A stretch of DNA of 64,000 bases from Tillus elongatus (Eukaryota; Arthropoda; Insecta; Coleoptera; Cleridae). Position numbers and translations under genes: made by a program. The notes below the pieces were generated by a model, which was not told the origin of the DNA, ran no database searches, and was given only the letters and a program-made list of their open reading frames with translations. Shown in pieces: positions 47,901 through 64,000 of the stretch. Each line of letters opens with the position of its first letter. Position 1 is the stretch's first letter. The stretch spans positions 175,331,510 to 175,395,509 of the forward strand of contig OZ023264.1 in NCBI GenBank assembly GCA_964006375.1, read 5' to 3'.

Positions 47901-48439
47901 TCCCAAAAGTCGTGAATCAAACGTCACACTAAGATAGGCTATCTCAAGCCCTTTCAGAAAAACCCTATATGATTTTATCAAAAAGTTTACGATTTTCAAG
48001 ACGTTGACAATTTTAGAAAAAAAAAAAGAAAATTGTCAAATTTTAAGGTATTTTGCCCCACCACATGCAGAAAAAACATTTCCGGGATCAGATTTTTGTG
48101 CCTGTTAATCCTCAATAATGGCGTCATTGAGTCACTCTAAAATATTTTATGTTATTGTTCAGAAAATCTGAAGAAAAAAAAAATTAAAATCAGACTTTTC
48201 TTCCCCAATTGTTTTAAAATTTGGAATAAACCTCCGTACTGAAAAAATTGTTAGTAAAATCTACTGGCCCATAATTTCAAAAACTTCCATATTTTATGGA
48301 GATTCTAAAATGGTATGAAACATTATCAATATCTCTTAAAAGTAATTTACTGTCGACGATTAAAAGTAAATTTGGAAGTGAAATCAGGTAGCTAATAAAT
48401 AAAAATAAACAATTGTGACATTTACAAAAATTATTCTAT

Positions 48440-48760
48440 TCACAACAGATGCTCTATTTGACGGCCATTATGTCTTATACATAAACGATATCGTCTTAGG
48501 AATGATCCTCTTAGTCTTCTTAGACTCCTTCGAGAAATTTCTTGAGCTGCTGTTCTGATTCTTTGACGTCCATCTGCCCGGGTATGTATGATTCAAGTAC
48601 TGCCTTACTGCTAAGGCAGAGTGGGCTGGGCATCCATCATTTTAAAGTCACATTGTTCTCCGAAGTCCTAGTGGGGTATCTTCCAGCAGTTCTGGCAAAT
48701 TGTTTTGTAAGAACGCCAAATATCTTTGGCCATTGCCAAATATCTTTGACAACTGAAAAC
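48440..48760 (-). pseudogene. transposase C-terminal relic
   Basis: On the minus strand GRQRIRTAAQEISRRSLRRL followed by RGSFLRRYRLCIRHNGRQIE and HLL-stop occupies about 48445-48575. This is the usual C-terminal end of insect Tc1/mariner-like transposases (long basic helix, then NGxxxEHLL). Upstream pieces (FARTAGRYPTRTSENNVTLK) are in another frame. The catalytic core is not visible. Confidence 0.45.
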
Positions 48761-49047
48761 TATTTGTTAGGTTTGTATTAATATAGGAAATAATATGTAA
48801 ATATAGCAGTAGTGTAACAGAAATTTGTAATTATTAGTTTTTAGGTGATCCTTTGTCTCTGCACCTTTGTAAACCTTTGTTGTTATGCGTGGTCCAGCCA
48901 GTTTGTCTGAAGTCGTCCTGAAGGGCCCCTGGACGCAAAAGTGTGTCCCTGTCTCTCCCATATACATGATTTGGAAAAAATAAAATAAAAAAAACAAACA
49001 AAAATATATAATAAAAAAAAAGAAAGGAAAAAAAAGAAAGAAAAAGC

Positions 49048-50237
<1,190 letters not shown>

Positions 50238-51428
50238 AAATTAAAAAAAAATAAGGAAAAAACAAGCAACAAAAAAAACAAGAATAATTTAAAAGAAAAG
50301 CAAAAAGTATTAAGGAAAAAAAAAAGAAAAAATAATGAAGAGGGGAAAAGGAAAAAAAAGAAAAAATTATTATCTGTATTAATAAGTTTAGACATTGCAT
50401 ATTTGTATATAGGTCACATAATTCTGTCTTGTAGATTATTGAGGTATTTGTATATATTTGTGTATATAAAATAGCAAAAGTCTGTGGCTGATGGAATTAC
50501 TGTTCCAAGGTCATAAACACCTCCATCCCCACCACCACCACCAGTACCAGCACCTTTGGCCATTTAACGTAGGGCTCAGTTCCACTGGTCCCAAATGTGT
50601 TAAAAATACCGGCCCAGAGATTTATCTTAAATTGATGCTGGGACCGATCCGCTCTGAACTCATGTGGATCTTCTATTTTATTTGCGATTAGTGTTTCTTG
50701 GTGGTCTTGATTTATTAACTGGCTGGTGTTAAAAAATAATCAAATTCTTAGAAATATCCTCATTTGCAGCATCCCAATGGTTAATAAATCGGTCTCTTCA
50801 TGCAAAATAGAAATTTATTATCAATAAATACCTACACGGTGTTTTTAAATGAGACTTTATATTTACGACAAAACTAAATTTGTAAGATTCCTAGCTTTAG
50901 TATTCGAGACAATCAGGAAACACAAATATTTTGTTGAAGGATACATAAAGTTTTATTATTTAATTACATTATATTGTGGTGATAACAAACAAAAATCAAG
51001 TTTATTCTCAAGTAAATACAAACAGGTGGATGTATTATGTTTATAATCCGTGTCTTATATAAGTTAAGAATCCATCTTTGTAAGTTATGCAAATTTTAAG
51101 CCATTTATTATACTGACATATGCAAATTCTCTTGCCTCACAAGGTTGGTAAATTTACTAGTTCGAGGAAGATACAAAATGTCAGTATTTCGTAGGGAAAA
51201 GTTTGTGAAAGAACGTTTATTTTTTATGTTAATTCTGTTATTTACACTGACGTTTGAATAATTGTAACTAATTTTTCTGGATGTAATGATATAGCAAACA
51301 CGTATTAATTAATAGATAATTTATTATGATCACAGGTATCCAAAAAATACTATTTTAAATATAATTTTAATATATTTAAATTTAAATATGCCTCACATGT
51401 ATATCAACACCCCCTGTGAAATATAAGT
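50238..51428. other. 1.2 kb without supported gene
   Basis: Starts with an A-rich tract (50238-50370). The ORF at 50491-50691 is not recognised; its first part is low complexity (histidine-rich). Nothing else is identified. Confidence 0.4.
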
Positions 51429-52778
<1,350 letters not shown>

Positions 52779-52800
52779 AAAATGGTAATATATTGTTTTT

Positions 52801-54169
<1,369 letters not shown>

Positions 54170-54236
54170 AATTTTTTTTTTTGGTGGAGGCATAAAATAA
54201 AATAAGGGATAATACAAGCCCGCTATTTAAAGGGTT

Positions 54237-55100
<864 letters not shown>

Positions 55101-55170
55101 GTAATTCCAGTTTAGCTCCCGAACGCTTTTCAAAAAACTGTTTTCAAAAACCTGCCTCCACCTGCCTACT

Positions 55171-57311
<2,141 letters not shown>

Positions 57312-57403
<92 letters not shown>

Positions 57404-57690
57404 CCATACTTGGTTCTCGGGTTATATGTATGTATCCAACCGATAACTCAAAAAAATACTTCACCGATTTGGACCATAATTATCCTTATTTTGCTAATGG
57501 CTTCGATGAGTTTGTTTATCAAATCTTAGCTGGCAATTTTTCTTAGTAAAAAATTAAAACGTATTTTTTAAAACGCAATATCTCTCGAATTGGGTCAGTG
57601 ATTAAAACGAATATCTACAACCTAAAAGAACATAGACAGGCGTGCTTGGGTCCCAATTTTAAAGTCGTTTGATTAAAGTAGAATTAAGTT
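57312..57690 (+). mobile_element. (TA)n and a diverged HINE-like core
   Basis: (TA)n 57312-57400, then GTATCCAACCGATAACTCAA and sequence loosely similar to the HINE core (GCTAATGGCTTCGATGAGTT) to about 57690. No 3' hairpin. The interval 57691-58063 shows nothing identifiable. Confidence 0.55.
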
Positions 57691-58063
57691 ATTCGAAATT
57701 AATAATAACATAATCCTCGACATCACTTCAGATTCTGTAATGCAATATATACAATGTTGGACAGAGACATATGACGTTATGTGTACTGCTATGCCATTTA
57801 AATAAATCGTAGATAAAAATCTAAACAATGGAGGTTGTCGCAGGTTATCAGCTTGGAGCACGTTGTGAGAGATACGACAGGGACGCCATCTCGATGCAGG
57901 ACCAGGCAGTATGTTGTCACGATAGCTCTAGATTTATAGATAGAGCTGTACAATCAACTAAAATTTGTGTAATGTAAGCCTTGCACCATTTATTTGCTAA
58001 TACCAGTTTGCGTTCAAAAGCGCTAAATTTTAGCATGCGAATGTATACTATAAATAAGAATTT

Positions 58064-58516
58064 CGGGACGCAGCAAGTGCGTTATAGTAGTGAATTTGCA
58101 TAAGAATTGTACACTATTAGTAAGATATAATATTAAAACTAATCCTTTAAATTTAAACGGACCTTTGGGATCGGTTTTAGAGTCCCAGTTAGCGATTATT
58201 TGAAAAAAATATATATTTTATATGGAGCTAGAAAATTGAAAGTTGGTCTTAGATATAATATGTAAGTACTACAAGTGCCTATTAAAATAATTGTCTTACA
58301 AATTTCATTTAAGTAACGAAAAAAATAATTATTTACAAACGGAATGTACCTGTCAAATTATAAATATGAATTTTTCCAAATAATCGCTAACTGGGACTCT
58401 ATAACCGATCTCCAAGGTCCATTTGAATTTAAAGAATTAATTTTAATAGTATATCTTATTAATAGTGTAAAATTCTTATGAAAATTCACTACTATAACGC
58501 CCCTTTGCTGCGTCCC
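58064..58516. mobile_element. palindromic HINE derivative with ~150-base arms
   Basis: Begins GGGACGCAGCAAGTGCG and ends in GCTGCGTCCC. The arms are inverted copies well beyond the hairpins: AATTGTACACTATTAGTAAG pairs with TTATTAATAGTGTAAAATTC, and CAGTTAGCGATTATTTG with CAAATAATCGCTAACTG. The ~150-base centre has no coding frame. Part of a copy stands at 38160-38618. Confidence 0.8.
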
Positions 58517-58524
58517 GAAAATTT

Positions 58525-61007
58525 TTTTAAATAGTCTAGCTAACTCACACACAACACACAGCTCAAATCCCTTGGATCTCCTTCTTACTACAAAACCTGA
58601 ATGCTATAACATATCAGTCACCGCCCCCCTTGGTCGCTCAGACCACAGCATGGTCACTGCTTCCTGCGCAATGCAACCCGACGTCACACAGTCATCACAC
58701 CCACGTATCGTTTGGCACTACAACTCCGCAAACTGGGACGAAATGCGGGATTACTTTTCCTCATTTCCATGGGCGTCTGTCTGCTTCTCTCATCCTGACC
58801 CCTCTAATATCTCACAAAACGTCACCGAAATTATCCAAGCTGGCATGGAATTATTTATTCCATGTACACAGAAAACCTCTTCAGCCACTCAAAAGCCCTG
58901 GTTTTCTAAATCCTGTGACAAGGCCAGACTTGAAAAGATTAAAGCTCACAAAACGCTTCTACACAATCTCAGTCAAGAAAATCGTCAAGCATTTAACGAC
59001 GCAAGAGACCGCTATGTCCGCATTCTTTCTGAGGCAAAAAACTCGTTTAATAACCACATCAAAAACAAAGTCCTCTCAAGCTCCAACGGCACCAAACCCT
59101 TCTGGACTCTTGCTAAATCTATTGGGAATAATTTCTGCAAAAGCACGTTCCAACCTCTTGTCTCAGGGGATGAAATTGTTTCTACCGCCCTGGGCAAGGC
59201 TGAACTTTTTGCTTCGTTGTTCGCCAGCAATTCTACTCTCAACCCACCTCCAAATGTTCAACCACCAACAGTGCCCAATGTCGCACATAAAATGACGGAT
59301 ATCATTTTCAAAACTAAACAGGTACGAAAGATGCTCTCTTCTCTTAATACCAGGAAAGCCTCTGGCCTTGCCGAGATCCCAGCAATTGTTCTCAAAAATT
59401 GCGCACCAGAACTTGCTCCTGTCCTGACTCGTCTGTTTCAGATATCTTACAATAAAGGCATATTCCCTAGTAACTGGAAAACTGCTCGAATACAACCCAT
59501 CCCCAAGAAATGATCCCAGCTTCCCAGCAAATACAGGCCTATTTCTCTCCTTTCAGTCGTTTCTAAAGTGATGGAAAAGTATATAAACACCGAATTACTA
59601 AAATTTCTTGAAAAACACAGTCTAATCCACGACAGGCAGTATGGATTCCGTCAGCGCAGATCGACTGCCGACCTCCTTTCCTTTGTCACCCATTCTTGGA
59701 ACAAGTCTATGGAACTACACGGTGAATCTCAGATTGTTGCTCTAGACATATCCAAAGCATTCGACCAGGTCTGGCACGCAGCGCTGCTTAATAAACTTCC
59801 GGCCTATGGCCTACCACCAAAACTTTGTACCTGGACAGCAAATTTCCTCTCCAACAGGAACATTTCTGTTGTTGTGGATGGCCATTTCTCTAAACTGTAT
59901 CCAATTAATGCAGGAGTTCCTCAAGGTTCAGCTTTAGCCCCTACTTTGTTTCTTCTCCACATTAATGACCTCCTCTCTAGCACATCCAACCCAGTTCACA
60001 GTTACGCGGACGACAGCACCCTCCACTTAAATATATAAAATTCTAAGCCTGTCTCTTTAGCCCAGTTAGATGAGGATCGCAGACTCATGGGGGTTTCTGT
60101 CTCCGTGGATCTCCAAAAAATATTAGACTGGGGAAGTAGAAATCTTGTACAATTCAACCCCACCAAATCTCAGTCTTGCTTTCTTTCTCATAAGAGATAC
60201 ACCAGCCCTAGACCCATCACAATGAACAACCAAGTTATTCAAAGTAATGAGTCGTTTTCTCTTGTTGGCATTTCCGTGGATTGAAATCTTAACTGGCACC
60301 AACATGTCACATCAATTGCAGAAGCGGCTGCTAAGAAATTAGGTTTCCTCTTCCGGGCTCGCAAATACTTTTCACCAGCTAATCTCTATACCTTATATAC
60401 TTCACAAATAAGGCCAAACCTCGAATACTGCTCCCACATCTGGGGTGCAGCTGCCGCTTCTACACTCGCTATCCTGGACTCCATTCAAAAGAGAGCTATA
60501 CGTCTCATCGGTGACCCTACTCTCACCCAAAGGCTGCCATCCCTTGTCCACCGACGTGCCGTTGGTGACCTCTCTCTCTTTTATAGATATCTGCACGGGC
60601 ACTGCTCAGAGGAGCTTTCCTCCATAGTTCCCCCTCCTGCTGCCCCCAACAGATCTACCAGGGGAACAGAGCGAATGCACCCTTTTACTGTCCAGGTCAC
60701 CAGACAAAGAACATCTTGTTATGCCCGCTCTTTTGTCCCTAGGACTTCCAAGTTGTGGAATTCCTTGCCGGCACATGTTTTTCCTTCTGCTCCGAACTTC
60801 CAAACCTTCAAGTTCAGAATTAACAAGTTGCCTGTTTGCTCCTTGTACGATAGTATTAAGGCTGTAAGCCCTCGTGGTGTGTTGTTAAAATTAAAAAAAA
60901 AAAAAAAACTCGTCTTAATTGCGAAACAAGTCGCCACCTGGCCTTTGTGTTCGCTTCTTTTAAAAGTCCTTAAATATAAAACCAAAATAAATCCCTACCA
61001 ATGTTAA
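58525..61007 (+). pseudogene. LINE ORF2: endonuclease end, RT and C-terminus in one frame with three stops
   Basis: One frame holds, in order, the endonuclease end (THSSNPLDLLLTT, then APLGRSDHSMV with the catalytic SDH; 58550-58660), KPWFSKSCDKARLEKIKAHK, RT motifs (KYRPISLLSVVSKVMEKYIN, RQYGFRQRRSTADLLSFV, IVALDISKAFDQVWH, INAGVPQGSALAPTLFLLHI, HSYADDSTLH; 59520-60030), the thumb (VQFNPTKSQSCFL, RPNLEYCSHIWGAAA) and the C-terminus (RTSKLWNSLPAHVFPSAPNF). Breaks are only nonsense codons: TGA at 59511, TAA at 60036 and TGA at 60282. ORF1 and most of the endonuclease are missing; the left edge abuts a HINE 3' end. An A-run at 60894-60908 may be the 3' tail. Jockey/CR1-like by RT. The sister copy at 9358-10535 is more decayed. 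Confidence 0.8.
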
Positions 61008-61787
61008 ATTTTGTGTCTCGCAACATAAAAACATTATAGACGCTATTAATGCAAACAAATAAAACCAACAAAAACACACCTCAAGTCCGCCAACTCAAAA
61101 GAAATTTCATCCAAGATAAATATTTATTTTTGTCAAATCCAATTATTAACCATAATTGAATATCATGAAAAAAAAAACCTCCGGTAATTGAGTTGTCGAC
61201 GACGCAATCCGCAACATGACAAATAAATAACCTGTAATTTTGAGACCAACGTTCATGCGAACAGGGCATAATATAATAATGAAAAATCAAATAATGAAAT
61301 TTGAAACAACTCATTCTCGCTTTCACCTAACTTTAATTATGCCTTCGTGTGGAAAGAATGGCATGAACAGCTTCGCTCAATCCGCAATTTTTGAACGTCA
61401 GCGTTTTAGATTTTATCAATTCTTGCAATGTAATTCAGTTCAATAACTTCAATCTTCGGCATTTCCATCAATCAATATGTCGAAAATTGCTTATCTCATA
61501 TATTATAAAGGCTGCTTTTATCCGAATTGGATATTAAACTGCTATAAGTCTGACGTGCGGCAGGTGCTAAGATACAAACTTAAAGATTGTGTAATAATAT
61601 TATACGAGAGAACATTCTTGACACAGTTAAAATGTTCTGCGTTACAACATTGGAAGAGTAGCATCATTAACTGATTGCAAACTTGAACTTAATTTTCTTG
61701 AATATATAATGCGTATTTAATGCGAGATAAAATACAAAACCCAGGACATCGGTTCACAGGTGCTGTCTTCTGTGATCATATAAATAT
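61008..61787. other. no supported features
   Basis: AT-rich spacer; short ORFs at 61240 and 61477 are not recognised. Confidence 0.45.
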
Positions 61788-61977
61788 ATACAGGCTGGCG
61801 CACATAGACTTTCCATTAGCCGTTTCTGGAGTAGGGCTCACAATTGAATCCTGAACATTCACGCACGTGGGTTTCTCAAAATTACCAGTTCACTGAAAAT
61901 ATTTACGTTAGTATGGGACTTCCGGTTATACTGGAAGTAGACGTCAACTTTCTTATTTTAAATGGAAGATGGCGTTT
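61788..61977 (+). mobile_element. terminal MITE fragment, same as the outer end of transposon B
   Basis: TA-CAGGCTGGCGCACATAG is followed by CCATTAGCCGTTTCTGGAGT, matching 40706-40895. It includes GACTTCCGGTTATACTGGAA and AAATGGAAGATGGCG. It stops at GGCGTTT, where a HINE 5' end begins; at 40880 the same sequence continues uninterrupted, which shows the HINE insertion point. Confidence 0.7.
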
Positions 61978-62083
61978 TAGTGAATTTTCTTTAAAAAAAA
62001 CTAATGAGGAGATTCCGACTTTTGAATTTTGAAAAAATTTCTTCAACTGAGCGCGAATTAGGGTCCCTGGAACCCATTTCTAT
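61978..62083 (+). mobile_element. HINE-like 5' fragment
   Basis: TAGTGAATTTTCTTTAAAAA, block (GAGGAGATTCCGAC, GAGCGCGAATTAGGGTCC), cut at about 62083 by the LINE. There is no (TA)n. Confidence 0.75.
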
Positions 62084-63068
62084 CTTATTCTTCTTCGCGT
62101 GCCTTCTCCTATCGAAGATCGCCAACAATTTTGGCAAATTCTTCTCTGTCTTGGGCCCTTTTCAGCAAAGTATGTTCTTAAGTCAGGAGCACTGCCTGCG
62201 TCTCGGTCCACGTCTACTTTCGATCTTACCCTCTATCCTGAATTGTAGAAATTCATATTTATTGTGTCTCATTACATGACCGAGATATGCAGTTCTTCGC
62301 TTTTTTATGATTTCGATGAGTTCACGTTCTCTGCCCATACGATGCAAAACGTCCAAATTTGTGGTGTGAGCAGTCCAAGGAACTCGCAACATTCGTCGAT
62401 ACACCCATATTTCGAATGCCTCGAGTCTGTTTAGACCGCCAGCCTTTAACGTCCACGCCTTAACCACATACAGAAGCGTGGAATATATGTAGCACTTCAC
62501 AAAATTGTATCTAATTTGTATATCAAGTGACCCATCGCTTAACAGGCTTCGCATTTTTAAGAAATTTGCCCTAGCCATTTCAATCGGAGCTCTGATTTCC
62601 AAATCAGGACTCAGATCTTCGCCGATCCAGCTGCCCAAGTATTTAAACTTAGAGACCTTGGGTATCTGTGTCCCGCATACCTTTATATGTATTGGTTGAT
62701 TTGGATTCCAGTTTACCACCAATATCTTTGTTTCTGCGGTGTTGATATTTAAGCCTAATATATCTCCTTCGGCTGATATCTTGTTAAGTAGCCATTGCAA
62801 GCCCTCAGGACTGTGTGCGATTATAAGCGTATCGTAGATTATTTATCAAGGTTCCACACACTTTTATGCCATCTTCTGCACATTCAAGTCCGTTTTGGAA
62901 TACAATTTCGGAGTACATGTTAAAAAGCATAGTGCTCAGTACACAGCCTTGTCTGACTCCACGTTTAATAGGTACATTTTTTGTTTAGGTGTTTTCAATC
63001 TGCACTGTCGCCAGCTGGTAGAGGTACTGAATGATTTTTGGATCTTGGGAGTCTAAACTAAAGTTGAA
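62084..63068 (-). pseudogene. RTE-type LINE, RT end and C-terminus, catalytic motif deleted
   Basis: Minus strand: PKIIQYLYQLATVQIEN, a stop, VPIKRGVRQGCVLSTMLFNM (RT motif), CGTLINNLRYA, then an abrupt change of frame to LIIAHSPEGLQWLLNKISAE. The expected YADD motif falls exactly at the break: about ten bases are missing, removing both catalytic Asp residues. The rest is well kept: FKYLGSWIGEDLSPDLEIRA, LNRLEAFEIWVYRRMLRVPW, ELIEIIKKRRTAYLGHVMRH and GKIESRRGPRRRQ, typical of insect RTE-group elements. 5'-truncated; no endonuclease. Confidence 0.8.

Positions 63069-64000
<932 letters not shown>

Noticed and set aside
58630..59295. 221-residue plus-strand ORF
   Set aside because: Overlaps the LINE frame that contains the endonuclease and RT motifs; it is an out-of-frame shadow.

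Overview
The window is eukaryotic, AT-rich and almost entirely made of transposable elements. The families seen (long-TIR Tc1/mariner-like transposons, Ty3/gypsy, Penelope-like elements, jockey/CR1-, RNase H- and RTE-type LINEs, Helentron-like short elements) point to an arthropod, most likely an insect. The order cannot be fixed from sequence alone; one repeat near 4.8-5.2 kb resembles, from memory, a repeat common in moths and butterflies. I find no convincing host gene, tRNA or rRNA gene, and nothing bacterial (no operons, no CRISPR).

The dominant component is one dispersed family that I describe as HINE-like (non-autonomous Helentron-type). A copy has a 5' end with a palindrome (TTAGTGAATTTTC facing AAAATTCACTAA), a ~100-base conserved block, a long (TA)n array, a 141-base core that can be tandemly repeated, and a 3' end made of GAAAATTCACT followed by the hairpin ACGCA-CTTGC-TGCGT. 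About 30 copies of that 3' terminus and about two dozen (TA)n arrays occur in 64 kb. A short form (0.55-1 kb) and a long form exist. The long form ends in a ~300-base module flanked by inverted copies of the 3' hairpin.

Layout: 1-2.6 kb, 5' end of an LTR retrotransposon on the minus strand (gag-like ORF running off the left edge, candidate tRNA-Lys primer site). 3.1-4.1 kb, a TIR element with (ATT)n and GA-rich tracts. 4.1-7.2 kb, HINE copies and a LINE 3' end. 8.4-11.1 kb, a foldback element, a decayed LINE and a MITE. 11.1-17.1 kb, HINE copies and two transposase relics. 17.9-19.9 kb, a GC-rich RNase H-bearing LINE inserted in a HINE copy with a 13-base target duplication. 21.9-23.8 kb, a DD41D transposon. 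24-26.4 kb, Penelope-like pieces with hammerhead-like motifs. 28.6-33.2 kb, a second DD41D transposon with ~600-base TIRs and a LINE inside it. 33.7-39.3 kb, HINE copies, a mariner relic, an open GIY-YIG reading frame and a solo LTR. 40.7-46 kb, a third DD41D transposon with a gypsy element inserted in one TIR. 46.7-55.1 kb, many HINE copies including a ~2.7 kb head-to-head palindrome. 55.7-57.3 kb, another DD41D copy of the 21.9 kb family. 58.5-61 kb, a long LINE. 62.1-63.1 kb, an RTE-type LINE whose catalytic motif is deleted. 63.4 kb to the end, a further HINE copy.

The genes do not form a pathway; they are independent selfish elements nested in one another. Most coding regions carry premature stops or frameshifts. 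The exceptions are the gag-like ORF at the left edge, the gypsy pol 3' half, the LINE ORF at 29.3-31.1 kb and the Penelope GIY-YIG ORF, which are open over their visible length. Many long open frames rich in alternating I and Y, and the recurring [20 protein letters not shown] frames, are artefacts of (TA)n and the HINE core rather than proteins.
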